Shown: positions 1 through 7,560 of the stretch, piece by piece
How positions within the stretch are numbered: position 1 is the stretch's first letter
Layout of the letters: every line of letters starts with the position of its first letter
From: an uncultured Christensenella sp.
Lineage (GTDB): Bacteria; Bacillota; Clostridia; Christensenellales; UBA3700
Direction: 5' to 3'
Assembly: GCA_910583735.1 (NCBI GenBank)
Contig: CAJTXS010000013.1
Location: forward strand, 1-41,205
DNA length: 41,205 bases
The notes under the pieces: model-generated
Told to the model about the DNA's origin: nothing
What the model saw: the letters and a program-made list of their open reading frames with translations, nothing else
Database searches by the model: none
Position numbers and translations under genes: made by a program

Positions 1-1810
1 CTATGCCTATCTTATACGTACCCGCGTCCTTGACATTAAGCGACCCGTCCGCATAGGTAACGCCGTCGGGCAATGTCAAAGACACGTCCGCAGTGACGCC
101 CTGCAAGGTAAAGCTCTGCGCTACGCCGCTGTACTGCTTGCTCACCTGCCCCGATAATACGGGCTTAGCCACGGACTTCTTGTCTACCTTATATGTTACG
201 GTTATTGTACTGTTAGAGGTATCTATCTGATAGTTACACTCGTTAGTTATCTTAGCCGTAGCCGTATATGTACCTACTGCGGTAGGCGGCGTATCGCTAT
301 TATATCCGTTGCCTGTGTATGTAAAGCCAAAGCTCGGCGCTCGCCCGTTAGCTGCGGTATCGCCGCTATACACGTCTCCTGCGTTCTTAAGCGTAACCGT
401 AGGCAACCCTCCGCTGTCCAGCGCAGCCGTTATCCCTATCTTCTTCTTAGTTACGGTAAAGTTAAAGTATCTTACCGTATCGCTCTCGCCGGCAGATGTA
501 TCGGGAGTGCCTTTGAACTTAAGTCCTTCTGCAACGAGATTTGATTTGATTGCTGCCTTTACTTTATAAATTCCTGCATCTTTAATATCGCCATTATAAG
601 TAATACTTATATTGCTGGAGTCAAACCATTTCTTTTGCTCGTCCGCAACATCGTCTAATGTAAGCATTGTACCTTTATACTCTACAGATACATCGGTAGG
701 CTCTGCCAATGCAGCGGTACCACTATGCTGCGCTGCCAAATCAAGATTTAAGTGAAGCGCGGGACGGACGGCGTAAGTAGCAAATGGAAGGCCGGGGCTA
801 ATCGAGCTGCCCGCCAAAGTCAAGTTGTACGCATAATTAGCGCTACTGGCGTAGCCGGAGCGCAGCCAGGAATTTGTGGAGTTGGATCGTTGATTATTAG
901 ATAATGCCCAGATTCCGTTAGTAGTCTCGTCTCTTCCTGTTTCGGTTAAGGACGGTAACCATATGTAATCGTCCTTCCAATCCGCATACCCGCTCTTGCC
1001 CGAGTAGTCCATGTTTTTTCCTTCACCCACATACCAGTTTATTGTCCTCCTCGGCCTGCCGTATGCCTCGTTGGGCAACGTATAGTTTATATTACCTATT
1101 GTGCCGCCTTCATTGTTATTCTGATTCCCTTGATATGCTACCGCAGACGGCTTCACTATAAAGTTAGTAAGCGAACCCTTTACAGACGGCATTGTGAGCC
1201 TTGCATATTTATGGTCGGCATTTTGCTCTACTTTCGTCAATGTAGTCGCACCCTTAGTAGCTACATAACCGTTGCCGCCGCTATTGAGCGCGTCCGCTCT
1301 CACAAAGCTCGTACTGTACATGCTGGACGGATACGCATGCGTCGTCGCGGCATCATACCAAGGATTCCATGTATGCGTAGCGCTCTCCGTAGCCTGCCAC
1401 AGCGTCGCTATTGTATTGCCCGAAGTGTCCTTGGTTAGGTGCGTTACCGTCCATTGCTGTCCGTCCATGGTAAGCACTATATCTTTATTACCGTTCTTAG
1501 CCCGTATCTGCTTGGCTGTAAGCGTGCCGAGCGCATCTACATCGCTAATCTTTGACTTCGCCACATCTCCTGTCAACTTTGCATACAACGCTGACATAGC
1601 ATCTTCATTAAATACCTTGCCGTCCGAGCGATCCGCGTAACCTTCCAGCAATATGTCGCCGACGTCTACCGCTCCGCTCGTTATATTGGTAGTCGTAAAA
1701 GCAAATACATCATTGATATTATTAAAAGAAATAAAGCAAAGGCATAGCAAAATAGCGACGATAACTACCGCCGCAGACAGCCCCGTTATTAATCTATATC
1801 TTCTACTCAA
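1..1810 (-). CDS. Large secreted surface protein with DUF6273-like and Ig-like (MBG-type) repeats, 3' end outside window
   Basis: An uninterrupted minus-strand frame of 603 codons runs off the left edge. I start it at TTG 1810 because an in-frame TAA lies two codons upstream; the ribosome site is weak (TAGG). The N-terminus has basic residues (SRRYR) and a long hydrophobic segment (about residues 8-30), so it is probably exported or membrane-anchored. Residues about 40-355 contain many Trp/Asn/Gly positions and end in YAVRPALHLNL, a signature I associate with DUF6273-type, C-type-lectin-like domains of Clostridia surface proteins. From about residue 370 there are repeated beta-rich units, each closing with an AGTY/GTYT-like turn (DAGIYKVKA, AVGTYTATA, DAGTYKIGI), like MBG/Ig-like stalk repeats. 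The cut 3' end may hold more repeats or an anchor. Ligand or function cannot be named. Confidence 0.8.
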   Translation of the reverse strand, partial: MSRRYRLITGLSAAVVIVAILLCLCFISFNNINDVFAFTTTNITSGAVDVGDILLEGYADRSDGKVFNEDAMSALYAKLTGDVAKSKISDVDALGTLTAKQIRAKNGNKDIVLTMDGQQWTVTHLTKDTSGNTIATLWQATESATHTWNPWYDAATTHAYPSSMYSTSFVRADALNSGGNGYVATKGATTLTKVEQNADHKYARLTMPSVKGSLTNFIVKPSAVAYQGNQNNNEGGTIGNINYTLPNEAYGRPRRTINWYVGEGKNMDYSGKSGYADWKDDYIWLPSLTETGRDETTNGIWALSNNQRSNSTNSWLRSGYASSANYAYNLTLAGSSISPGLPFATYAVRPALHLNLDLAAQHSGTAALAEPTDVSVEYKGTMLTLDDVADEQKKWFDSSNISITYNGDIKDAGIYKVKAAIKSNLVAEGLKFKGTPDTSAGESDTVRYFNFTVTKKKIGITAALDSGGLPTVTLKNAGDVYSGDTAANGRAPSFGFTYTGNGYNSDTPPTAVGTYTATAKITNECNYQIDTSNSTITVTYKVDKKSVAKPVLSGQVSKQYSGVAQSFTLQGVTADVSLTLPDGVTYADGSLNVKDAGTYKIGI

Positions 1811-1933
1811 TTTTTAACCTATACCAGTCTATAATCAATAATTTCGTCATCCTACCGTATATCTGTTACAATGCGAAATTGCTGTATTTATCTATGGTTA
1901 ATGTCGATTAGCGGTAAAAAACACTGTGCAAAA

Positions 1934-2123
1934 ATGTACATAAATTAGTATAATTGATGATCATTAATAGACAAATCGATAAGAAAAATGACGGAAATAA
2001 ATGGATTTCCCTATATTTCCGCGGCAAAATATTGACATATATATGTATTAGGACTAAAATATTAATATGATTGACGGCTATTGCCCGCAAAAATGATCAT
2101 CAATTATACTAATACATGTACAT
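1934..2123. repeat. Inverted repeat, two 32-bp arms, 30/32 matches
   Basis: The arm at 1934-1965 and the reverse complement of the arm at 2092-2123 agree at 30 of 32 positions; the only differences are two adjacent bases near ATGTACAT. The arms are separated by 126 bp. Each begins or ends with the palindrome ATGTACAT and contains TTAGTATAATT and TGATCA. A third partial copy of the core (AATTATACTAATA) lies at 2221-2233. No transposase or target-site duplication is seen. Confidence 0.85.
2032..2060 (+). promoter_or_regulatory. Promoter inside the inverted repeat
   Basis: A perfect -35 TTGACA (2032-2037) is followed by a 17-bp spacer and TAAAAT (2055-2060). The predicted start near 2067 would give a transcript ending at the terminator at 2126-2149, so this promoter may drive a short RNA or a leader rather than the gene at 2302 directly. 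Confidence 0.65.
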
Positions 2124-2149
2124 AAGGCGCATATAAAGCGCCGTTTTTT
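2067..2149 (+). ncRNA. Candidate ~83-nt small RNA or leader
   Basis: The unit is bounded by a consensus-like promoter (2032-2060) and a terminator (2126-2149). It includes the right arm of the inverted repeat. It could encode a nine-residue peptide (MIDGYCPQK, 2067-2096) whose ATG sits at the predicted transcription start. No known RNA family was recognised. Function is inference only. Confidence 0.35.
2126..2149 (+). terminator. Intrinsic terminator
   Basis: Stem GGCGC (2126-2130) / GCGCC (2138-2142) with a 7-nt loop, then G and six T residues (2144-2149). The stem is short but all G/C. It lies upstream of the gene at 2302, so it would end a separate short transcript or act as an attenuator. 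Confidence 0.6.
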
Positions 2150-2237
2150 ATTAAGCAGGCAATACCGATTTAGCCGTAAAAAGCATTAACTAATACATTA
2201 TCGCATATATGCGCGATGCAAATTATACTAATATGAC

Positions 2238-2267
2238 TTAACGCCCCGCTTAGCAATATGGTATAAT
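2238..2267 (+). promoter_or_regulatory. Promoter of pyridoxamine-oxidase-like gene
   Basis: A consensus TATAAT at 2262-2267 is preceded at 18 bp by TTAACG (2238-2243). It gives a leader of about 30 nt before the ATG at 2302. Confidence 0.5.
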
Positions 2268-2301
2268 CAATATAATCATATAAGTCGTGCGAGGTGAAGA
2301 A

Positions 2302-2796
2302 ATGTTCAGAGCAATGCGCAGAGCTAAGCAGCAACTAAGCGAAGAGGAATGCGATAAAATACTTACGGGCGCAAGCTCGGGAGTGCTGTGCGTATCGGGA
2401 GACGGCGGCTATCCCTACGGCGTGCCTATCAGTTACGCCTACGACAAGGAGAAGAAGGCAATATACTTCCACTGCGCTAAAGAGGGACATAAGATAGATG
2501 CGATAAGGCGCAACGACAAGGCAAGTCTATGCGTAATAGCTAAAGACGATATAGTAGCGAGCGAATATACCACGTACTATAAGAGCGTAATAGTCTTCGG
2601 ACGTATAAGAGAGGTAAACAGCGAGCCGCTCAAGACAATGGCGGCAACCGAAATCGCGATAAAATACAATCCGCAAGACAGCATAGCGGGACGCATGAAA
2701 GCGATAAATGACTTCTACCCCGCCCTCAACATACTGATAATGGATATAGAGCACATCAGCGGCAAGCAGGCTAAGGAACTGATAGGCAGACAATAA
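2302..2796 (+). CDS. Pyridoxamine 5'-phosphate oxidase family protein (NimA-like flavin-binding)
   Basis: 164 residues of the split-barrel FMN-binding fold. The hallmark segments of the clostridial NimA/PNPOx-like group are visible: N-terminal MFRAMRR, GVLCVSGDGGYPYGVPISYAYD (about residues 27-48), and YFHCAKEGHKID (about 56-67), where the family binds flavin. Members are FMN reductases of poorly defined substrate; some are annotated as 5-nitroimidazole resistance proteins, which the sequence cannot confirm. The frame is open from GTG 2287, but GAGGTG at 2290-2295 is spaced correctly for ATG 2302, which also gives the usual family N-terminus. It is a single-gene unit with its own promoter. 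Confidence 0.9.
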   Translation: MFRAMRRAKQQLSEEECDKILTGASSGVLCVSGDGGYPYGVPISYAYDKEKKAIYFHCAKEGHKIDAIRRNDKASLCVIAKDDIVASEYTTYYKSVIVFGRIREVNSEPLKTMAATEIAIKYNPQDSIAGRMKAINDFYPALNILIMDIEHISGKQAKELIGRQ

Positions 2797-3038
2797 TTAC
2801 ATCAATATAATAATATCAATACTTATTAATAAATAGGATTAAATTAATACCTATATATACTCTTGCAGATAATCCCCGTAAGGCAATACCTCAATTAAGC
2901 GTATTGACTTAATATAATATCAATCGGAAGAATATACATTAAGCCGCACGCTGCGGCAATCCCTTAATATTATATATACATATTAATAAGTACTATCGCC
3001 GCCCTATAAAATCGATAGCGAAAAGCAGTAAAAAACTG
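2797..3038. other. AT-rich intergenic region with small inverted repeats
   Basis: No gene is seen. There is a CCGCA-CGC-TGCGG hairpin in the 2940s flanked by ATTAAG/CTTAAT. TACTTATTAATA near 2820 is matched by its reverse complement near 2990. No T-tract makes either a clear terminator. Confidence 0.5.
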
Positions 3039-3069
3039 TTGACACTACATACTATGTATTGTATAGTAT
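3039..3069 (+). promoter_or_regulatory. PadR operon promoter overlapped by a palindromic operator
   Basis: TTGACA (3039-3044), 17-bp spacer, TATAGT (3062-3067). A 21-bp dyad, ATACTAT (3049-3055) N7 ATAGTAT (3063-3069), covers the spacer and the -10. The position is that of a repressor site. Autoregulation by the PadR protein encoded next is the natural inference, since PadR proteins bind dyads of this kind. Confidence 0.65.
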
Positions 3070-3097
3070 TATGTAATGAACAGTATGGAGGTGTGAG

Positions 3098-3415
3098 TTG
3101 GATTCTCAGTTAAAAAAGGGGTTGCTCGACGGCTGCGTACTTACCGCCATATGCGAAGAGGAATCCTACGGCTATAAGATAATAGGACAGCTGTCGCCGT
3201 ATATCGAGATATCCGAATCTACGCTGTATCCCGTGCTGCGCAGGCTGGAGGCGTCGGGCGCGGTGCGCACGCATAACCGCGAGTATAACGGACGCTTAAG
3301 GAAATATTACAGTATCACCGAAAAGGGAAAAACTCAGCTAAGGGAATTTTACCGAGACATGGAAGAAATAATGACAATATATCGCTATTTGAATAGTCGC
3401 GGAGGGAAGCTATGA
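3098..3415 (+). CDS. PadR family transcriptional regulator
   Basis: 105 residues, the usual size of the short PadR class. It is a winged-helix DNA-binding protein: LLDGCVLTAICEEESYGYKI (about residues 9-28) is the family signature, followed by the recognition helix and wing (ESTLYPVLRRLEASGAV; GRLRKYYSITEKG) and a C-terminal dimerisation helix. The start is TTG 3098, chosen because GGAGGTG at 3087-3093 is perfectly placed and no ATG fits. The stop overlaps the next gene by ATGA. PadR next to a DUF1700 and a DUF4097/GIN protein is a recurrent Firmicute arrangement linked to envelope stress; the inducer is unknown. Confidence 0.93.
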   Translation: MDSQLKKGLLDGCVLTAICEEESYGYKIIGQLSPYIEISESTLYPVLRRLEASGAVRTHNREYNGRLRKYYSITEKGKTQLREFYRDMEEIMTIYRYLNSRGGKL

Positions 3416-4059
3416 ACTACAAGATGTGGGCAGACGATCTACGGCGCGCCTTGGAGAGGCACGGCATAACGGGCGCAGAAGCGCAAGCGGTAATCAGCTA
3501 TTACGACGAGATATATAGCGACAAGCGCGATGCCGGAGTAAGCGAAGCTGATATATTAAAGGAATTCGGCTTCCCCGAGGACGTAGCCATTAATGTGGTG
3601 AGCGACAACGAAAGCAAGTCGCAAGCCCCCGGCAATACGGCGAGCGAAGATATCTTAGAGGAGATACCCCCGAGCAAGAGCGCGCAAGATATGCCTAAAC
3701 GGCAGCCGAGCGCATATACCCAGCCTAAGCGCTACGATACTTACCGCCCCGAGCGCAGCTATAGAGGCTGCATTACGCTGCTTGCCCTGCCCTTGACGCT
3801 GCTGGTAGCCTTCGTGGGCGGAATAGTTATGCTCGCGCTCATAGGCATAGGCATGGCTCTGCCGATAGCGGGCATAGCGCTGTGCGTGACATCATTCTTC
3901 GTAATGTCGGGCAGCTTCGGAGCTTTCTTAATATCGCTCGGCTCGGGCGCGGCGCTATTCGGAGCGGGCTGCCTGTTGGCTATATGTATAATTAACTTAG
4001 GCAGATTATACTTGAAAGCCTTAAAAATAGGTCTGGGCATAAGGGGAGGAAGAGCATGA
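3412..4059 (+). CDS. DUF1700 (HAAS domain) membrane protein
   Basis: 215 residues. Residues about 5-65 form the helical HAAS/DUF1700 domain (AISYYDEIYSDKRDAGVSE, then LKEFGFPEDVAINV). A polar, proline-rich linker follows to about 118. Three hydrophobic segments fill about 120-205, and the C-terminus is short and basic. It overlaps padR by ATGA and the next gene by ATGA, so the three are translationally coupled. In other Firmicutes this domain couples a membrane or sensor part to PadR-type regulators, so a role in sensing envelope state is inferred, not shown. Confidence 0.88.
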   Translation: MNYKMWADDLRRALERHGITGAEAQAVISYYDEIYSDKRDAGVSEADILKEFGFPEDVAINVVSDNESKSQAPGNTASEDILEEIPPSKSAQDMPKRQPSAYTQPKRYDTYRPERSYRGCITLLALPLTLLVAFVGGIVMLALIGIGMALPIAGIALCVTSFFVMSGSFGAFLISLGSGAALFGAGCLLAICIINLGRLYLKALKIGLGIRGGRA

Positions 4060-5006
4060 AAAAATTAATTATCTCCATGGTAATAATCATAGCCGTAGGC
4101 GCGCTCGTAGCAGGCATAGGCTGCGCGGTCTACTTCAAGGGCAATAACAGACTGTTCAGCAAAGACGCGGAATACAAAGTCGCAAGTTATATCTCTCCCT
4201 CATCGTTTACCGAAATGGACTTGGAGCTATGCAGCGGTCACAGGCTGATATTGCAGTACGGCGATGGCTATTCCCTCACCTACAGCGACAGCCTGCTGTC
4301 TAAGTTTAACGTAGAGACGAAAGACGGCAAGCTCAATGTCAAAGAAAAGTCCAATTCCCTCAAGTGGTGGAACAGGATAATGTATAGACAGGAGACCACA
4401 GACATCATACTCACCGTGCCAGAGGGCTCTAAGCTGAGTCTGCGCGGTACGATAAGCGGCTCGCTCAGCGCGGAATTGCCTGACTGGGAATACGGAGACT
4501 TCGACCTGATAATCGCCGGCTCGACGTCGATTACGGGCAAGAATATCACCGCCGACGATATCAATGTGACAGCTTCCGGCTCTGCAAAATTCGGCGTAGG
4601 CGGCACTCTCAAGAGCGTAAACGTCATAGCGAGCGGCTCTGCGGACATAGAACTGTCGGGCAGCGCTATCTCTCTTAAAGCCTCTGTATCGGGCAGCGTA
4701 GACCTAAGCTGCGAGCAATTCGACTGCCCCATTATCGACGTGGACAGCTCGGGCAGCTCGGATATATCGCTATCGGGCACAGGCTCCAAGCTCACGGTGC
4801 ACTCGTCCGGCTCCACCGATATATATGCAAAGGACTTTTCACTGCTGACGGCGGCAATCCACTCATCCGGCTCTTGCGACGCGGAGATAAACGTGAGCGT
4901 AAAACTTACCGTGTCGGTAAGCGGCTCCGCCGATATAAAGTATTGGGGCAATCCCGCAATAGAGAATATAGGCTCTAACCGAGCAAGAATTAAGAAGATG
5001 GACTAA
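4056..5006 (+). CDS. DUF4097/DUF2807 (GIN-type) beta-helix envelope protein
   Basis: 316 residues. One N-terminal transmembrane or uncleaved signal segment (about 5-28) precedes an extracytoplasmic beta-solenoid. At least seven strand-turn units carry the xSGSxD-type turn (ASGSAKF, ASGSADIEL, VSGSVDL, SSGSSDISL, SSGSTDIY, SSGSCDAEI, VSGSADIKYWGNP). The last unit plus a C-terminal RARIKKM strand matches the end of GIN/head-GIN domains. It is the last gene of the PadR-DUF1700 operon and is followed by a hairpin at 5036-5056. Members are called putative adhesins, but the real activity is not established. Confidence 0.87.
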   Translation: MKKLIISMVIIIAVGALVAGIGCAVYFKGNNRLFSKDAEYKVASYISPSSFTEMDLELCSGHRLILQYGDGYSLTYSDSLLSKFNVETKDGKLNVKEKSNSLKWWNRIMYRQETTDIILTVPEGSKLSLRGTISGSLSAELPDWEYGDFDLIIAGSTSITGKNITADDINVTASGSAKFGVGGTLKSVNVIASGSADIELSGSAISLKASVSGSVDLSCEQFDCPIIDVDSSGSSDISLSGTGSKLTVHSSGSTDIYAKDFSLLTAAIHSSGSCDAEINVSVKLTVSVSGSADIKYWGNPAIENIGSNRARIKKMD

Positions 5007-5035
5007 TCGCTATTGCCGATTTATAAGCTGACGCG

Positions 5036-5056
5036 AGACCGCCTAAGGGGCGGTCT
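5036..5056 (+). terminator. Terminator of the PadR operon
   Basis: Stem AGACCGCC / GGCGGTCT with a five-base loop (TAAGG). The following T-tract is weak (TGTCGATTATAT). It lies 29 bp after the GIN-protein stop. Confidence 0.6.
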
Positions 5057-5521
5057 TGTCGATTATATAATCATATTAATATCGCTGACTTCGCAGATAA
5101 CAACCGCTTGCCATGCTCTGCCGCGCATATAGAGACAATATCTCGATTGCCGTGTCGCCGCTTACGACAGTCAATCGCTGTCCGCATTGACTTTTATAAT
5201 CCGCCTATTAATACCGCATTGCAAACTCCGAGATTGCAAGAACGTCCTTGCCTGTAGCGCAGTCCCTCACTACACATAGCAAGCCCCTATAGCTTAACTG
5301 CAATAAGCGCTATCCAAGCGTCTAACACAGCAATTAGGCAGAACGTATACGATACGTATCTATTGCTTACAGCGCGCGTCAACAGAAATGCGAGCTACTG
5401 CAAAACAGTATATAATCTATAATTAAACTATTAAACAAGAACATCGACGAAATGCAATAAAGTACTGCTCTTTACTAAAAAAACTTAATGCGACAACGTA
5501 GATATACGGAAATATAATCGA
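5057..5521. other. Intergenic region between convergent operons, no gene recognised
   Basis: About 465 bp without a credible coding frame. A second weak hairpin on the plus strand, AGTCAAT (5169-5175) / ATTGACT (5186-5192) followed by TTT, may back up the upstream terminator. A tRNA-like D-arm near 5280-5330 is not a complete tRNA. The end of the trpS operon lies at 5522, but no clear minus-strand terminator was found. Confidence 0.45.
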
Positions 5522-6079
5522 TTACTTCTTCTTGATTATCCTATCGACAAGAGCGCGCTCGCACCTGAAAACCCATCTGATAAGCGGGTCGTAGAGACAA
5601 AATACCGCAAAGCACACGCCCCACACGATATAGAAGTTGAGTTGAACAGTCTTGCCGAATATGCTTGCCGTGTCGAGTACAACGTCCATAAGGGTGTAAC
5701 ACGCCCAAAACATCAGCATATAGAAGCCTATCTTGACAAGAGTAATAATTATTATCTTAACGACTTTATTAATCCGAGTAACCGACTGATAAAACTTAAA
5801 GTCAAGCAGCCACATCAACACAGAATATGCGCCGAAAAGCATGATAAAAGGCAATGCCTTGATGTTGACTATCAAAAATCCAAGCCCCGACGCCGCGATG
5901 TACGCAAGCACGCCGCCCTTCCACATATCCTTGGTAAAAGGAAGATTGACCGCCATAGCCGCCATCACATTGACCGCCACCGTCATGACGGGTAAATACG
6001 CCTGCGCTACGATAAATGCGACCGCCAAAGCAGCAGATATCGCAGCCAGCGCTATCTCGTATGAGTGCGACCTCTTCAT
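5522..6079 (-). CDS. Multi-pass membrane protein, ECF S-component-like
   Basis: 185 residues, mostly hydrophobic, with about five to six membrane segments (about 8-32, 36-50, 57-85, 82-95, 108-135, 145-168) and a basic C-terminal tail. The N-terminal small-residue helix and the KALPFIMLFGAYSVLMWLL segment resemble substrate-binding S-components of energy-coupling-factor transporters and the related FGYYP-type membrane proteins of Clostridia. I cannot assign a substrate. It starts at ATG 6079, one base after the stop of the J-domain gene, so it belongs to that operon. No ATPase or EcfT gene is nearby. Confidence 0.6.
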   Translation of the reverse strand: MKRSHSYEIALAAISAALAVAFIVAQAYLPVMTVAVNVMAAMAVNLPFTKDMWKGGVLAYIAASGLGFLIVNIKALPFIMLFGAYSVLMWLLDFKFYQSVTRINKVVKIIIITLVKIGFYMLMFWACYTLMDVVLDTASIFGKTVQLNFYIVWGVCFAVFCLYDPLIRWVFRCERALVDRIIKKK

Positions 6080-6080
6080 A

Positions 6081-6710
6081 TCAACAGCAAGGTATGAGAT
6101 CTCCTCCGCAACACTCGCACAGGCAGTCGCAGCATATTAGCGTAGAACAGGTGTTGCAGCACGCCATAGACGTGGCGTCCGCGGAGTTGGGTTGAGTATA
6201 TCCGCCCCTTACGGTCTGTTGCTCGCTGCTCCTTGCCTCTCCGCCGCCCTGCGCGCCGTTCATCTGCGCGGTCATCTTGTCGAGAGAGCGCTTATACTTG
6301 GCGTTGTCGGGGTCGAGAGCTACGGCTATCTCCAGCTGCTTCTTGCTCTCGATATGCCAATTGCGCTTGTAATATATAACGGATTGCATATAGTGCCACT
6401 CGGCGTCGCGGGGCTCTATCGTGTCGAGCTTGCGCTGCGCCTCGTCTATCCTGCTATCCTTAATGAGCTGCTCAACCTCTCCGTAATTGCTGCCGAAGCT
6501 GTCAAAGCTGATTCTCTTATCCAAATCCTCGAGGCAATCGCTATAGGCGCGCTCTATCTCCGCCAGCTTACGCGACGCGTCGGTGCCTACCTTGCCCTCT
6601 TCGAAAAGTTTAGCCTCGCAATCGCTCTTAAGCGAATAGTAAGCCTCGTCTATCTGCTCTCTCGTAGCGTCATTGCTCAAGCCCAGAACGGAATACGGAT
6701 CTCTTTGCAA
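6081..6710 (-). CDS. J-domain-like/TPR protein without HPD and with a cysteine-rich tail
   Basis: 209 residues. Residues 4-60 look like a J-domain (DPYSVLGLSNDATREQIDEAY, then a helix ending in AYSDCL), but the HPD tripeptide that stimulates DnaK is absent; the place is taken by SDCEAK. Residues about 73-140 form a tetratricopeptide-like helical unit (WHYMQSVIYYKRN, KKQLEIAVALDPDN). A polar linker leads to residues 184-209, which contain 11 cysteines and end in CCGGDLIPCC. The start is TTG 6710 with GGAGG eight bases upstream, and it overlaps the DUF5685 gene by 41 bp. The pairing with DUF5685 recurs in Clostridia. Metal binding or membrane attachment of the tail is inference. Confidence 0.75.
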   Translation of the reverse strand: MQRDPYSVLGLSNDATREQIDEAYYSLKSDCEAKLFEEGKVGTDASRKLAEIERAYSDCLEDLDKRISFDSFGSNYGEVEQLIKDSRIDEAQRKLDTIEPRDAEWHYMQSVIYYKRNWHIESKKQLEIAVALDPDNAKYKRSLDKMTAQMNGAQGGGEARSSEQQTVRGGYTQPNSADATSMACCNTCSTLICCDCLCECCGGDLIPCC

Positions 6711-7560
6711 CTTTACATCCTCCGATAATTTTATTGGTCGTGCCCAGCAGCCCGTACCATATTATATTGGTAAGCACGCCTTCGTATAACGGAGTGCTCA
6801 CTCCTGCGAACGCATCGCATACCGCCTTGTATGCGCTCCTAAGCGCAAATTCGGCTTCCGCTCCGCGTTCCTTAATGAATTGTTCCCTGCTCTTATAGTC
6901 ATAGTCTATAAGGAAAGGATTATACGTCTTGTCCTTAAAGTCGTCGTCGATATCGTCTAAGGCGTCGCAGAAATATACCCATCTGCCGAGGTTGTACATC
7001 AACTCGCCTATGCTATCGTCGTACTTATCGCCGAAAGCAATCTCGGCAAGCGAGCGCATCATATCGGCAAAGGGATGCGCCACAGCATCCAATGACGGAC
7101 ATCTCTCGCCCTCGAGGCGCCTTAGCTCCTTATAGCCGTCCGAACATACCTTGTCCGCTTGCGGCATACGCTTAGCAGCCGCCTTATAGTGTCGCCGTAT
7201 GACGGCGGAGTCTATGAACCTGCCCGAGCAACTGCCGCTGTCGTAGACGTCGTCGCGCAGCTTATAGTGCAACAGTATCGTGTTGATATCTATGCTTATA
7301 GCGGTAAGGTCGTCGTGGACGCATATGCTCTTCTTCTTGATAGGATTGAGCACGCACGCCTCGTTGGATATGACGACCTCTCTGCCGTGCACGCTGTGCA
7401 ACAGTATATCGAAGAAGGTCATATCGTAATTGGTGGTGAAGCGCATCAGCTGGGAGCACCTCTTGCCCACGCCCTTACAAAATCCGCAGTAAAAAGCCTT
7501 GTACATCGTAAAGTCTTTGATATACATATCGGGCTTATCTACTACGATATAGCCGAACAT
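6670..7560 (-). CDS. DUF5685 family protein with two DDxxD motifs
   Basis: 296 residues, predicted mainly helical and cytosolic. The start MFGYIVVDKP and the segment YKAFYCGFCKGVGKRCS (Cys25, Cys28) identify the DUF5685 family. Two aspartate-rich motifs stand about 100 residues apart: DDVYD at 103-107 and DDIDD at 202-206, the latter in a segment ending KTYNPF. This spacing recalls the two Mg-binding motifs of all-alpha isoprenoid synthases, so a prenyl- or terpenoid-type active site is a reasonable but untested inference. ATG 7560 follows the trpS stop with no gap, and the downstream J-protein gene overlaps it by 41 bp. No reaction is known to me. Confidence 0.75.
   Translation of the reverse strand: MFGYIVVDKPDMYIKDFTMYKAFYCGFCKGVGKRCSQLMRFTTNYDMTFFDILLHSVHGREVVISNEACVLNPIKKKSICVHDDLTAISIDINTILLHYKLRDDVYDSGSCSGRFIDSAVIRRHYKAAAKRMPQADKVCSDGYKELRRLEGERCPSLDAVAHPFADMMRSLAEIAFGDKYDDSIGELMYNLGRWVYFCDALDDIDDDFKDKTYNPFLIDYDYKSREQFIKERGAEAEFALRSAYKAVCDAFAGVSTPLYEGVLTNIIWYGLLGTTNKIIGGCKVAKRSVFRSGLEQ

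Noticed and set aside
1908..2090. 60-codon minus-strand frame inside the inverted repeat
   Set aside because: AT-rich, no ribosome site, covers repeat sequence and promoter.
5278..5340. tRNA-like segment (CCCCTATAGCTTAACTG with a possible GCTT/AAGC D-stem)
   Set aside because: The anticodon and acceptor stems do not pair and no TTCRA loop follows.
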